From Nitrosomonas sp. (lineage in GTDB: Bacteria > Pseudomonadota > Gammaproteobacteria > Burkholderiales > Nitrosomonadaceae), in NCBI RefSeq assembly GCF_019752095.1, contig NZ_JAIEMO010000024.1:1-64000 (forward strand): a DNA stretch of 64,000 nucleotides. Reading direction: 5' to 3'. Made by a program: the position numbers and the translations under genes. How positions within the stretch are numbered: position 1 is the stretch's first letter; each line of letters starts with the position of its first letter. This document shows, piece by piece, positions 25,805-34,815 of the stretch. Below the pieces are notes generated by a model. The model worked only from the letters and a program-made list of their open reading frames with translations, made no database searches and was not told the DNA's origin.

Positions 25805-26266
25805 ATGAAATTCTCAAATTTGAAGGGAATATTTGTTTTGGTTTTTGGATTGATGGCATTATATGCAAGCACTGTTTCGGCGCATAACCAAGCGGGCAGC
25901 TTTACCACCGGCTTAGCGGCTGCGGTTGACTTTTATCAAGCCACTTGTTTTGACGATGGAAGTGGTGCGCCGTCCTATCTCGAAGCGCAAGTCAAGGATA
26001 TGACAGCTAGCACCGCCAAAGCCAGCATACTCGTGCATAAAGGAACCAGTTGCACCACCAATCTGTGCGCGCAATTTAGTGTCGATACTACGGATAGCAA
26101 CACCACCTATAGCCCTTTAGTGACCGTAAAGCAAGGTGCCGGGGTATATAGCATATTCGTGATGCATACTGCAGCAGGCACGGATAGTTATGATGTGGCG
26201 CTCCATTGTAAAACCGCAGCCGGTGTACATACGGGTACCAGTGTCGTATCAAGACAGCAGCAATGA
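25805..26266 (+). CDS. Small secreted protein with a predicted N-terminal histidine (copy 1)
   Basis: A protein of 153 residues. The signal peptide ends STVSA and the mature protein should start HNQAGSFTTGLAAAVDFYQ. Four cysteines are in the mature part (ATCFDDG, TSCTTNLCAQF, LHCKT), enough for two disulfides. The rest alternates polar and hydrophobic residues like a beta-sandwich, ending SVVSRQQQ. It is about 85% identical to the gene at 26728-27189 and of the same length, and its C-terminal half is related to 51-308. ATG 25805 is chosen from the shared MKFSNLKG start and a GAGGG site eight bases upstream. I do not recognise a named family. The N-terminal His suggests metal binding by analogy only. 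Confidence 0.8.
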   Translation: MKFSNLKGIFVLVFGLMALYASTVSAHNQAGSFTTGLAAAVDFYQATCFDDGSGAPSYLEAQVKDMTASTAKASILVHKGTSCTTNLCAQFSVDTTDSNTTYSPLVTVKQGAGVYSIFVMHTAAGTDSYDVALHCKTAAGVHTGTSVVSRQQQ

Positions 26267-26312
26267 TGCGTATCTGTTTCAGGGGAATGTTTGTACGTTC
26301 TTGAAAATAAGG

Positions 26313-26373
26313 GCGTTACCGGGTTTGTGCTGCAGATACTCAATCCTAACCACAAACAAAACAGACGGTAACG
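26313..26373 (+). promoter_or_regulatory. 3' hairpin after copy 1
   Basis: GCGTTACCG (26313-26321) pairs with CGGTAACGC (26365-26373), and inside it GTTTGTG (26323-26329) pairs with CACAAAC (26351-26357). It lies 47 bases past the stop. A matching structure follows copy 2. It may protect or terminate the message. Confidence 0.6.
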
Positions 26374-26397
26374 CTTAAATTTTGGTGTTTTTAAGTA

Positions 26398-26630
26398 GTG
26401 CTGGATTTGCATGAATCATTTGTTCACAGAGTATATGAAAGCAAATTGGGTTTCCAGCCTGAGTCCAGCGTACATCGATTGTTTAGCTGGGAATGGTCAT
26501 TAGCTTTACGGTATCGAATAACCCCACACAAAGGGTAAGCACATTCTCGCGATTGGCCATGAAGGGTCGATTGGTGCTGGAGCCCTACAAAATTCCGCGT
26601 ACAGCGATTCAAGATAACGATATCCAATAA
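26398..26630 (+). pseudogene. Decayed second copy of the HEAT-repeat gene
   Basis: The DNA still lines up with the 5' half of the HEAT gene (about 25220-25480). Matching blocks include TTCCAGCCTGAGTCCA against TTCCAGTCTGGATTCC, CACAAAGGGTAAGC against CACAAAGAGTAAGC, AAGGGTCGATTG against AAAGGATCGATTG and GCGATTCAAGATAACGATCC-type against GCGATTCAAGATGCCGATCC. Stops, deletions and frame changes break it. It sits just before copy 2, where the intact HEAT gene sits before copy 1, so a HEAT plus His-start unit was duplicated and the second HEAT gene then lost. Confidence 0.75.
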
Positions 26631-26727
26631 ACTGCTCGCGGTGTCGGCAGGATTGTAAAGTTATATCAGATGATCACTTGTGTTAAAGAGAGTGGCAAAA
26701 AGAATTGTTTATTTAAGGAGGTGTATG

Positions 26728-27189
26728 ATGAAATTCTCAAATTTGAAGGGAATGCTTATTTTAATGTTTGTATTGATGGCACTGAATGTTGGTACAGCTT
26801 CGGCGCATAATCAAGCAGGTAGTTTTACCACTGGTTTGGCGGCTGCCGTTGACTATTATCAAGCCACTTGTTTTGACGATGGTAGCGGCGCGCCGTCCTA
26901 CCTCGAAGCGCAAGTCAAGGATATGACAGCCAGCTCAGCTAAAGTAAGTATACTCATACATAAAGGAACCAGCTGTACCACCAATAAGTGCGCGCAATTT
27001 AGAGTCGATAGCGGGGATCGCAACACCACTTACAGTCCCTTAGTGAAAGTTCCACAAGGTTCTGGTGTATATAGCGTATTCGTGATGCATACGGCAGCAG
27101 GTACGGATAGTTATGATGTGGCGCTCTACTGTAAAACTTCAAGCGGTGTACATACGGGAACCAGTGTCGTATCGAGACAACAACAATAA
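26728..27189 (+). CDS. Small secreted protein with a predicted N-terminal histidine (copy 2)
   Basis: A protein of 153 residues, paralogue of 25805-26266. The signal peptide ends GTASA, with predicted mature start HNQAGSFTTGLAAAVDYYQ. All four cysteines are kept. Differences cluster in surface positions (SSAKVSILIHKG against STAKASILVHKG; KCAQFRVDSGDRN against LCAQFSVDTTDSN). A strong AAGGAGG site (26715-26721) precedes two adjacent ATGs; 26728 is chosen to match copy 1. This ribosome site is better than that of copy 1, so copy 2 may be the more strongly translated one. The gene is kept intact while its HEAT partner has decayed, which suggests the small protein alone is under selection. Confidence 0.8.
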   Translation: MKFSNLKGMLILMFVLMALNVGTASAHNQAGSFTTGLAAAVDYYQATCFDDGSGAPSYLEAQVKDMTASSAKVSILIHKGTSCTTNKCAQFRVDSGDRNTTYSPLVKVPQGSGVYSVFVMHTAAGTDSYDVALYCKTSSGVHTGTSVVSRQQQ

Positions 27190-27238
27190 TGAGCAGCATC
27201 TGCTTTAACTAAATTGTTGTAGTTACTTGAAAGTAAGA

Positions 27239-27295
27239 GTGTTGCCGTGTTCGTTGGTTTCAGTCTGCTGATCACAATCAATCAAACGGTAATGC
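27239..27295 (+). promoter_or_regulatory. 3' hairpin after copy 2
   Basis: GTGTTGCCGT pairs with ACGGTAATGC by seven Watson-Crick and three G-T pairs, and TTGGTT pairs with AATCAA inside. The sequence differs from the hairpin after copy 1, but the pairing is kept. Confidence 0.5.
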
Positions 27296-27383
27296 TCGAG
27301 CTTTATGGATATAGCCAAAGTGTGGTTCATGCATTACTTGTATGAGCCATGCTTTTATTGATTGATCTATTTATTGATAGGAG

Positions 27384-28118
27384 CTAAAACTTATATCCAC
27401 GATGGAGCGCTACGATGCCTGCAGTCAGATTAAAATATTCCACGCGCTCAAAGCCAACTTGTTCCATGAGCTCTTTTAATTCACCTTGCGAGGGATGCAT
27501 GCGAATGGATTCTGCTAAATATTGATAGCTTTCCGCGTCATTAGTTATCGCCTTTCCCATGGCCGGCAGTAACTTGAATGAATAGGCATCATAGGCTGGT
27601 TGCAGCGGTTTCCAAATTTTGGAGAATTCCAGTACGAGAACAGTTCCGCCTGGTTTTATGACACGTAGCATTTCTTTGAGCGCAATATCCTTATGGGTCA
27701 TATTTCGCAAACCAAAAGCCACACTGACACAGTTAAAATAATTGTCAGGAAAAGGTAATTTTTCGGCATCACATTGTGCAACCGGAGTCGGTGTACCTTC
27801 ATCAATCAGGCGGTCACGCCCGATGGAAAGCATGGAATTGTTAATGTCTGTTAGCCATACTTGTCCGGACTTTCCTACTTTTTGTAAAAACAATACGCTT
27901 AAATCTCCAGTACCTCCTGCGATATCCAATACCTTGTCACCGGGTTTTATTCCGCTGCTTTCAATGACAAAGCGTTTCCATAACCGGTGCATTCCAACTG
28001 ACATGAGATCGTTCATTAAATTGTAGCGTTCTGCGACAGAATGAAAAACCTCAGCGACTTTGCCTGCCTTTTCATCTTCTGTAACAGTATTAAAACCAAA
28101 ATGGGTTGTTTTAGTCAT
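27384..28118 (-). CDS. ubiE: Ubiquinone biosynthesis C-methyltransferase UbiE
   Basis: SAM-dependent methyltransferase for ubiquinone (and menaquinone where made). The protein has 244 residues. Motif I is [12 protein letters not shown], and the family signatures are [30 protein letters not shown] and [17 protein letters not shown]. It ends [12 protein letters not shown] like other UbiE proteins. It lies 54 bases after the DUF971 gene on the same strand, a common pairing in betaproteobacteria. Confidence 0.96.
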   Translation of the reverse strand: MTKTTHFGFNTVTEDEKAGKVAEVFHSVAERYNLMNDLMSVGMHRLWKRFVIESSGIKPGDKVLDIAGGTGDLSVLFLQKVGKSGQVWLTDINNSMLSIGRDRLIDEGTPTPVAQCDAEKLPFPDNYFNCVSVAFGLRNMTHKDIALKEMLRVIKPGGTVLVLEFSKIWKPLQPAYDAYSFKLLPAMGKAITNDAESYQYLAESIRMHPSQGELKELMEQVGFERVEYFNLTAGIVALHRGYKF

Positions 28119-28172
28119 GACATTAATTTGAATTCGATTGGATAAAGCGTATAGGTAATTGTTGAGATTAAG

Positions 28173-28583
28173 TTATTTGCAGGAATGATTAGATTTTTGA
28201 GGTTTAATTTCGTGTTCGCGGCTGGCACCGGCTGCTTCTAAGCGCTGCAAGTAACGTGGCCACATTGTATCCTGATTAAGGCCAAAGTTATACAACAGAT
28301 CCCATGAATAAAGTCCGGTATTATGACCATCGGTGAAATTGAGTTGTATGGCATAATTACCAACAGGCTCGATTTTGCTGATATTGACCGTCTTCTTGCC
28401 GGTTTGTAGTACCTCTTGCCCTGGGCCATGACCACTCACTTCGGCAGAAGGTGAATGAACGCGCAGAAATTCACACGAGAATTGGAAGAATTTGCCATCA
28501 GAGAAAGTAACATCCAATATTCTGGATTGCTGATGTAATTTGATTTCAGTCGGATGTGGTGTGTTTTTGGTTAAACCGGCCAT
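28173..28583 (-). CDS. DUF971 domain protein
   Basis: A protein of 136 residues. The DUF971/GBBH-like N-terminal domain is recognisable: TEIKLHQQSRILDVTFSDG, then FLRVHSPSAEVSGHG, then VNISKIEPVGNYAIQL and the closing YSWDLLYNFG. In other proteins this small domain, which can bind a metal, is fused to hydroxylases or Fe-S carriers; as a single protein its role is unknown. It is just upstream of ubiE, so it may be co-transcribed with it. The C-terminal tail is charged and probably disordered. Confidence 0.9.
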   Translation of the reverse strand: MAGLTKNTPHPTEIKLHQQSRILDVTFSDGKFFQFSCEFLRVHSPSAEVSGHGPGQEVLQTGKKTVNISKIEPVGNYAIQLNFTDGHNTGLYSWDLLYNFGLNQDTMWPRYLQRLEAAGASREHEIKPQKSNHSCK

Positions 28584-28678
28584 GATTATTATTTAATACG
28601 ATGAGTTAAAGTTAAGGGTATTCAATGGCTCCATTGTAACAAACTGTGCAAACAATTAATCGATGCAGGAGTGCAAGC

Positions 28679-29401
28679 ATGAGCACAAAAATACTGATCG
28701 TGGAAGATGAAGCGGCTATTCGTGAGTTAATTGCTTATAATTTGCAGCAAGCCGGGTATGAAAGTATTTGTGCTGAGGATGCGGAGAGGGCAATGGCGAT
28801 CATTCATGATGCGTTGCCAGATTTGATTTTGTTGGATTGGTTGCTGCCGAATATGACGGGCATAGATTTTGCCAGAGTGCTACGGCGCAATGAACGTACT
28901 CGCCTTATTCCGATTATTATGCTGACAGCACGAACCCAGGAAGCGGATAAAGTAGCCGGTCTGGAAATAGGTGCGGATGACTACGTAACAAAGCCTTTCT
29001 CGCCGCGTGAATTGATTGCACGAATTAATGCGGTTTTGCGCCGATTAATCCCGGAAGCCTCTGCACAAGTGGTTGAAATCCATGGATTGCGCTTGGATCC
29101 AGTCAATCATCGTGTTACAGATGGGAGTAGAGAAATTGCACTGGGGCCTATTGAGTATCGTTTGCTGCATTTTATGATGTCACATACCGAGCGCGTATAT
29201 TCGCGTAGTCAATTGTTAGATCGAGTATGGGGCGATCACGTATTTGTCGAAGAGCGTACTGTCGATGTGCATATCCGCCGATTGCGGAAAGCCCTACAAT
29301 GGACCGGTAAAGACAGCTGGATACAAACTGTCAGAGGAGCAGGGTATCGGTTCTCGGCAGTTGCCGTGGTTCCCGCTAATGGTTCAAATAAGAAAAGCTG
29401 A
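28679..29401 (+). CDS. phoB: Phosphate regulon response regulator PhoB
   Basis: A protein of 240 residues. The receiver domain (1-120) has phospho-acceptor D53 in LILLDWLLPNMTG, a DYVTKPF lysine loop and the acidic pair at E9-D10. An OmpR-type winged helix follows (HGLRLDPVNHRVT ... RTVDVHIRRLRKAL ... VRGAGYRFS). ATG 28679 has AGGAG seven bases upstream, and the protein then begins MSTKILIVEDEAA. It is followed after 159 bases by the histidine kinase gene, as in phoBR. There is no pst or phoU gene in the window. Confidence 0.93.
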   Translation: MSTKILIVEDEAAIRELIAYNLQQAGYESICAEDAERAMAIIHDALPDLILLDWLLPNMTGIDFARVLRRNERTRLIPIIMLTARTQEADKVAGLEIGADDYVTKPFSPRELIARINAVLRRLIPEASAQVVEIHGLRLDPVNHRVTDGSREIALGPIEYRLLHFMMSHTERVYSRSQLLDRVWGDHVFVEERTVDVHIRRLRKALQWTGKDSWIQTVRGAGYRFSAVAVVPANGSNKKS

Positions 29402-29560
29402 TAATGTTTGCTGTACATAATGTTACAGTGATGAAACTGATCGGCATAGAATATTGATAAAAATGTATCGGTGTCGTTATGATTCTGCAGATCGAGTAAG
29501 CGAATTTTAAAAAATTACAAAATTTTTCAGATAATTGTTTTATTGTAGGATAGTGCTTAA

Positions 29561-30868
29561 GTGTCTGATATCTGGCAGCGTTCATCAAACATTCTTTTTC
29601 TTTTCTTTGTTACAGCGTTACTATGGATGATCTTTGGTGCTGTGAAGGCGCTGATTTTCTTCAGTGTAGTCATGCTATGGGTCGTATTCCATCATATTCG
29701 TCACTTGGTCTTGCTCGAGCGCTGGTTGCAGCTTTCTGATCATTCTCCCGCGAGCATACCAGCTGGTTCTGGAGCTTGGGATGATGTGTATGCACATTTG
29801 GCGCGCTACGTGCGTGGGCATAGTCAGAGCCAGGAAAGGCTGAGTATTGCCTTAAAGCGTATGCAAAGTGTCACCTCTGCAATGCCCGATGGTATTGTTA
29901 TTCTCGATATGAGTGATCGCATTGAATGGTGTAACACAGTTGCGGAAAAGCACCTAGGCATCAATCTAGCATTGGATGTCGGTCAGCAGATTACCTATCT
30001 GGTGAGGCAGATACCATTTGCTGAATATCTGGCAGCACGCCAATATACTAATCCATTAATTCTAAATCAGATACGATTGTATGGTTTGATTGTTTCTTTG
30101 CAGTTGGTGCCTTATGGTTATAACCAGAAGCTTCTGATCAGTCGCGATATTACGCGTTTTGAGAAAATAGAAACGATGCGGCGCGATTTTATTGCTAATG
30201 TCTCGCATGAATTGCGCACACCGCTTACTGTTATCAGTGGTTTTCTTGAAACACTATCCGCTGATGATAATGTTAATAGCGGTTTCAATAAGCGTGCCTT
30301 GGTATTAATGACAGAGCAGACAACTCGCATGCAGCGGTTAATTGAAGATTTGCTGATTCTGTCACGTCTTGAAAATGAGCAGAATAAGATAAGCGAAAAA
30401 ACAGTGAATGTGGTTAGTTTGGCGCAAGATCTTTTGCAGGATGCGGAATCCCTGAGTACAGGCCGACATCAAATAAAATTAACTATTGCTTCGCAAGATC
30501 AGCTCTTAGGGAGCGAAGAAGAGTTACGCAGTGCTTTTGGCAACTTGATCAGTAATGCGATTCGTTATACCCCAGATGGGGGCGAAATAAATATTAGTTG
30601 GGAAAAGCACCATGGTCAAGGATTGTTTGTTGTGCAAGATAGTGGAATCGGGATTGAGCTCGAGCACATTCCGCGCTTGACAGAGCGTTTTTATCGTATT
30701 GATAGCAGCCGTTCGAGAGAAACTGGCGGCACAGGACTTGGCTTGGCAATTGTCAAACATGTTTTGAACCGGCATGAAGCGCGTCTTGAAATTGCCAGTC
30801 AAGTAGGTAAGGGTAGCCGATTTAATATCTGGTTTCCGGCCAAACGTTTGATTCCGGGAAATGCTTGA
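29561..30868 (+). CDS. phoR: Phosphate regulon sensor histidine kinase PhoR
   Basis: A protein of 435 residues. Two N-terminal membrane helices (about 10-50) are followed by a linker, a PAS-like domain (about 100-195) and the kinase core. The phospho-accepting H216 lies in NVSHELRTPLTVISGF. N-box (NLISNAIRYTPDGG), G1 (QDSGIGIELEHI) and G2 (GGTGLGLAIVKH) follow. It starts with GTG 29561, with AGGA about 10 bases upstream. Pairing with phoB and the short two-helix sensor region match the PhoR layout. Confidence 0.92.
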   Translation: MSDIWQRSSNILFLFFVTALLWMIFGAVKALIFFSVVMLWVVFHHIRHLVLLERWLQLSDHSPASIPAGSGAWDDVYAHLARYVRGHSQSQERLSIALKRMQSVTSAMPDGIVILDMSDRIEWCNTVAEKHLGINLALDVGQQITYLVRQIPFAEYLAARQYTNPLILNQIRLYGLIVSLQLVPYGYNQKLLISRDITRFEKIETMRRDFIANVSHELRTPLTVISGFLETLSADDNVNSGFNKRALVLMTEQTTRMQRLIEDLLILSRLENEQNKISEKTVNVVSLAQDLLQDAESLSTGRHQIKLTIASQDQLLGSEEELRSAFGNLISNAIRYTPDGGEINISWEKHHGQGLFVVQDSGIGIELEHIPRLTERFYRIDSSRSRETGGTGLGLAIVKHVLNRHEARLEIASQVGKGSRFNIWFPAKRLIPGNA

Positions 30869-31003
30869 CCATTTAGCATTTAGTATCTACGCGGTGCACG
30901 GGAATTTAATGTGTTTTGTTTAACAAGGCAAGATCTGCGTAAACTCGATTGCTGGCGGCGAGTAGTCGGGCTGAAGGATTTTGGATAGGTTGTCGAATAA
31001 AAA

Positions 31004-31029
31004 ACAGCCACCGGTTGTCCGGTGGCTGT
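31004..31029 (-). terminator. Terminator after the 129-residue secreted protein gene
   Basis: ACAGCCACCGG (31004-31014) pairs perfectly with CCGGTGGCTGT (31019-31029) over a 4-base loop. On the minus strand it is followed by TTTTTT. It lies 46 bases after the stop of the gene at 31075-31464. Confidence 0.9.
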
Positions 31030-31074
31030 CAGTCCTCTATCGGACCCTTTGCAGATCCTTGCGTTGCTACTAAA

Positions 31075-31464
31075 TTATCTGATTGACGATATATTTGGAT
31101 CGAGATTTACACGGGCTTTGTTGATTGCTGAATTATTATGATCCATTGTTATTTTTTTATGTAGATCCGCATTATTCAGACTTTCTGCCAACACTTCCTC
31201 GTATTCGCGAATATTGGCGACTGTATGTGATTTGAATTCTTGGCCTTGTCTGCCATAGTAATAAGGATGTGCTTCGTACTCTTCGAGTGCGGCTTTGTTT
31301 TTTTGTAATTTTGCTTCAGTTTCCTTGGCAACATTTTCATAATATTGTGTCAATGCGGCATGATTGTTGTCATCAATACCTTCGACTTCTACCGCGAATA
31401 CTGGTAATGCTGTTAGGCTAAACGCCAAAACAGAAATTAATATTAAGAATTTTTGTGCTCTCAT
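31075..31464 (-). CDS. Small exported helical protein, function unknown
   Basis: A protein of 129 residues. The signal peptide ends LPVFA and the mature protein starts VEVEGIDDNNHAAL. It then forms amphipathic helices rich in Glu, Lys, Ala, Asn and His (YYENVAKETEAKLQKNKAAL, VANIREYEEVLAESLNNAD). No cysteines. ATG 31464 is chosen because GAGGAG is six bases upstream and it begins the signal peptide. A strong terminator follows, so it is a single-gene unit. The all-helical, His-containing design recalls SmbP but without its regular repeat; I do not assign a function. Confidence 0.7.
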   Translation of the reverse strand: MRAQKFLILISVLAFSLTALPVFAVEVEGIDDNNHAALTQYYENVAKETEAKLQKNKAALEEYEAHPYYYGRQGQEFKSHTVANIREYEEVLAESLNNADLHKKITMDHNNSAINKARVNLDPNISSIR

Positions 31465-31563
31465 GATCAGCTCCTCGAGTGGTAGATTGATGGCTGTCAT
31501 AATAACGGTACTTAATACAACGAGTATATTAGGGTAACCCTGGTTTTTATCTAATGGTTTCCA

Positions 31564-32406
31564 TTAGATGCTATGCTTTTTATTTTTATTGTGTTTTCGT
31601 GAGCTGGCACTGGGTTGAGCATTGTTGGTTTGGCGTCGTGACCAAACAATTGCTGCGATTCCTGCCAAAATCATTGGAATCGATAGCCATTGCCCCATCG
31701 TCACCCCTAAAGTCAGTACGCCCATGAAGCCATCTTCCGGTTCGCGAAAAAATTCTGCGAATGAACGTAAGATACCGTAGCCAATCATAAATACACCCGT
31801 GACCGCACCAGTTGCACGTGGTTTGGCTGAGTAAATCCAGATGAAAATGAACAGTACCGCACCTTCAAGCGCAAATTGATACAATTGGGAAGGATGACGA
31901 GGAAGCTCGTCAACATACGGAAAAACCATACCCCATGGAACGTCGGTGGGGCGTCCCCATAATTCACCGTTGATGAAATTGCCAACGCGGCCTGCTGCTA
32001 ATCCTGGTGGAATTAGTGGGATGATAAAGTCGGTTACTGCGAGCCATGACAATTTATATTTGCGGGCGAGCAATATCATCGCGACGAAGACGCCAAGAAA
32101 TCCACCATGAAAAGACATGCCGCCTTCCCAAATAGCGAAAATATGTAGCGGATGTTCCAGATAATAGCCGAATTGATAGAACAACACATGCCCTAGTCGT
32201 CCGCCCACAACGACACCAAGCATACCGTAAAATAGGGCATCATCGAGCATTTCATAGGTGAAGGTGGTGTGCGGATTGTGTTTGATGCGATACCGCCCAA
32301 GCAAAATGAACACCACAAAACCAAGCAAGTACATCAATCCATACCAGTGCACAGAAAGCGGTCCTAGTGAGATGGCAACGGGATCAATTTGCGGGTGAAC
32401 GAGCAT
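31564..32406 (-). CDS. lgt: Prolipoprotein diacylglyceryl transferase Lgt
   Basis: Inner-membrane enzyme that moves diacylglycerol from phosphatidylglycerol to the lipobox cysteine of lipoproteins. The protein has 280 residues with seven membrane helices. The Lgt signature is [21 protein letters not shown], followed by [11 protein letters not shown] and [16 protein letters not shown] (essential Arg and His are in these blocks). It is divergent from ilvD, with about 99 bases between, an arrangement common in betaproteobacteria. Its substrates in this window include at least five lipoprotein candidates. Confidence 0.96.
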   Translation of the reverse strand: MLVHPQIDPVAISLGPLSVHWYGLMYLLGFVVFILLGRYRIKHNPHTTFTYEMLDDALFYGMLGVVVGGRLGHVLFYQFGYYLEHPLHIFAIWEGGMSFHGGFLGVFVAMILLARKYKLSWLAVTDFIIPLIPPGLAAGRVGNFINGELWGRPTDVPWGMVFPYVDELPRHPSQLYQFALEGAVLFIFIWIYSAKPRATGAVTGVFMIGYGILRSFAEFFREPEDGFMGVLTLGVTMGQWLSIPMILAGIAAIVWSRRQTNNAQPSASSRKHNKNKKHSI

Positions 32407-32505
32407 AGTTTCGGCCTTATTTACGGTAAAATATCAAGCATTATACCAATTGCATTGGTATACGCTGTGTCATACATTGTATTTTTATCTTATTCAGGAG
32501 CAAGC

Positions 32506-34179
32506 ATGCCAGATAATAAACGTAGTCAGGCTATTACTCAGGGTACGCAACACGCACCCAGTCGTGCCATGTTGCGTGCGGTCGGTTTTAACGATGAGGA
32601 TTTTAATAAACCGATTGTGGGTATTGCCAATGGCTATTCCACGATTACGCCATGTAATAAAGGGCTGAATGAACTGTCATTACAAGCCGAAGCGGCATTA
32701 AAACGGGCAGGCGCCATGCCGCAGATGTTTGGCACTATCACGGTTTCGGACGGAATCTCGATGGGTACGGAAGGCATGAAGTATTCTCTAGTTTCGCGCG
32801 AAGTGATTGCCGATTCAATTGAAACCTGCGTACAGGCGGAAAGTATGGATGGTGTGATTGCTATCGGTGGTTGCGATAAAAACATGCCGGGCGCGATGAT
32901 CGCAATTGCGCGCATGAATGTGCCGGCAATTTTTGTCTATGGTGGTACGATAAAGCCCGGGCATTATAAAAATCAGGATCTGACCATTGTTAGCGTATTT
33001 GAAGCGGTGGGGCGGCACAGTGCGCATAAAATTGATGACGAAGAGTTGCTGCAGATTGAGCGTCATGCTTGCCCAGGCGCTGGTTCTTGCGGCGGCATGT
33101 TTACCGCCAATACGATGTCATCCGCATTCGAAGCGATGGGTATGAGTTTGCCATATTCTTCTACAATGTCGGCTGAAGACGATGACAAATTAGTCAGTGC
33201 TGGACAATCCGCTGAAGTATTGGTTAATGCCATCAAAAAACAAATCCTGCCGCGCGACATCATTACGCGTAAATCAATAGAGAACGCGGTTGCAGTAATT
33301 ATGGCAGTAGGCGGATCGACTAATGCCATACTGCATTTTTTAGCGATTGCGCACGCGGCTGAAGTCGAATGGAGTATTGATGATTTTGAGCGGATGCGCG
33401 GCAGAGTACCTGTGTTATGCGACCTGAAGCCCTCTGGGCGCTATGTGACCGCCGATCTGCACCAGGCGGGCGGAATTCCACAAGTGATGAAAATGTTGCT
33501 GGATCATGAGCTGCTGCACGGAGATTGCATCACGATCAACGGGCAGACCATTGCAGAAGTGTTGCAAGCAATTCCAGGCACGCCACGCGTCGATCAGAAT
33601 GTGATCCGCCAATGGGACGATCCGATGTATGCACAAGGGCATCTCGCTATTTTGAAAGGTAATTTGTCTACTGAAGGGTGCGTCGCGAAAATTTCCGGAA
33701 TTAAAAATCCGAAAATTACTGGCCCTGCACGCGTATTTGAGTCGGAGGAAACTTGCATGGCAGCAATTCTGGCACGCAAAATTCAACCTGGCGATGTGGT
33801 GGTGATTCGTTATGAAGGACCTAAAGGTGGTCCGGGAATGCGCGAAATGCTGTCTCCTACTTCCGCCTTGATCGGTGAAGGTTTGGGTGATTCCGTCGGA
33901 TTGATTACCGATGGGCGTTTTTCCGGTGGTACTTACGGTATGGTGGTCGGACACGTGGCGCCAGAGGCCTTTGTCGGTGGGACTATTGCGCTGGTGAAGG
34001 AAGGAGATTCGATCACCATTGATGCCGAACAGAGACTACTGCAATTGAACGTATCTGATGATGAGCTTGTGCAGCGCCGCGGATCTTGGCAACCACCGCA
34101 ATCGCTTTATTCGCGCGGGGTGCTGGCCAAATATGCCAAGCTGGTATCTAGTGCCAGCACAGGTGCGATAACAGATTAG
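32506..34179 (+). CDS. ilvD: Dihydroxy-acid dehydratase IlvD
   Basis: Fe-S dehydratase in isoleucine and valine synthesis. The protein has 557 residues, the long form of the IlvD/Edd family. The cluster cysteines are visible in [17 protein letters not shown] and [19 protein letters not shown], with another conserved Cys in [15 protein letters not shown] [14 protein letters not shown] 32506 has CAGGAG six bases upstream; an in-frame start at 32389 would overlap lgt and is rejected. No leader peptide or attenuator is visible. Confidence 0.96.
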   Translation: MPDNKRSQAITQGTQHAPSRAMLRAVGFNDEDFNKPIVGIANGYSTITPCNKGLNELSLQAEAALKRAGAMPQMFGTITVSDGISMGTEGMKYSLVSREVIADSIETCVQAESMDGVIAIGGCDKNMPGAMIAIARMNVPAIFVYGGTIKPGHYKNQDLTIVSVFEAVGRHSAHKIDDEELLQIERHACPGAGSCGGMFTANTMSSAFEAMGMSLPYSSTMSAEDDDKLVSAGQSAEVLVNAIKKQILPRDIITRKSIENAVAVIMAVGGSTNAILHFLAIAHAAEVEWSIDDFERMRGRVPVLCDLKPSGRYVTADLHQAGGIPQVMKMLLDHELLHGDCITINGQTIAEVLQAIPGTPRVDQNVIRQWDDPMYAQGHLAILKGNLSTEGCVAKISGIKNPKITGPARVFESEETCMAAILARKIQPGDVVVIRYEGPKGGPGMREMLSPTSALIGEGLGDSVGLITDGRFSGGTYGMVVGHVAPEAFVGGTIALVKEGDSITIDAEQRLLQLNVSDDELVQRRGSWQPPQSLYSRGVLAKYAKLVSSASTGAITD

Positions 34180-34417
34180 TTCTTTGTATTACCGATAATT
34201 TTGTTCAAAAGTATAGAGCTGTGCTGGAACTAAACAATTTACCCTGAAGTCTCAGCAAAGCAGTATCATCAGAGTTTGTGGTTGGAGTGGTAAGTGCGTG
34301 AGAGAATATAGCAACAGGTGGAATATTAAAAATCACAAACTTACAGGAATTGCTGCAAGTCTGTAAAGTTCGGGTTAGAATATCAACCCATTTATAATTT
34401 TATAATAAGGAAGATAT

Positions 34418-34729
34418 ATGAAAAAAGTATTAATTGGAGCAGTAGCTGCATCTGCCTTTTTCTTAGCTGGTGTTGCGCAAGCAGATGCCGATCTGGCAAA
34501 AAACAGTGGTTGTTTGAATTGCCATAATGTTGATACTAAGCTAGTTGGTCCAAGCCTGAAAGATATTGGCGCTAAATATGCAGGTCAGGATGGTGCGGCT
34601 GAAATGCTGGCAGAAAAAATCCTAAAAGGAAGTAATGGTGTCTGGGGTCCAATTCCAATGCCGCCTAATGCTAACGTTAGTCCAGAAAATGCTAAAGTAT
34701 TAGCTGATTTTATCCTGACACTGAAGTAA
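34418..34729 (+). CDS. Cytochrome c-552 (class I monohaem cytochrome c)
   Basis: A protein of 103 residues with a signal peptide cut after VAQA; the mature form is 81-83 residues. Haem is bound at CLNCH (C32, C35, H36), and the axial Met is in GPIPMPPN, typical of the small cytochrome c8/c-551/c-552 group. It closely resembles the cytochrome c-552 of Nitrosomonas, the soluble electron carrier between cytochrome c-554/cM552 and the oxidases. AAGGAAG precedes ATG. A strong terminator follows, so it is a single-gene unit with a 238-base upstream region. Confidence 0.95.
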   Translation: MKKVLIGAVAASAFFLAGVAQADADLAKNSGCLNCHNVDTKLVGPSLKDIGAKYAGQDGAAEMLAEKILKGSNGVWGPIPMPPNANVSPENAKVLADFILTLK

Positions 34730-34747
34730 TAAGCATTCAGAATTCAG

Positions 34748-34779
34748 AAAAGCCGATGCCTAACAGCGTCGGCTTTTTG
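34748..34779 (+). terminator. Terminator after cytochrome c-552
   Basis: AAAAGCCGA (34748-34756) pairs with TCGGCTTTT (34769-34777) and runs into a T-stretch. Confidence 0.88.
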
Positions 34780-34815
34780 TTTGCATAAAATTTTTATTAT
34801 TGTAGTGGAGTAAAG

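Noticed and set aside
33415..33954. 179-codon minus-strand frame opposite ilvD
   Set aside because: Antisense to the conserved C-terminal half of ilvD; His-rich shadow with no start signal.
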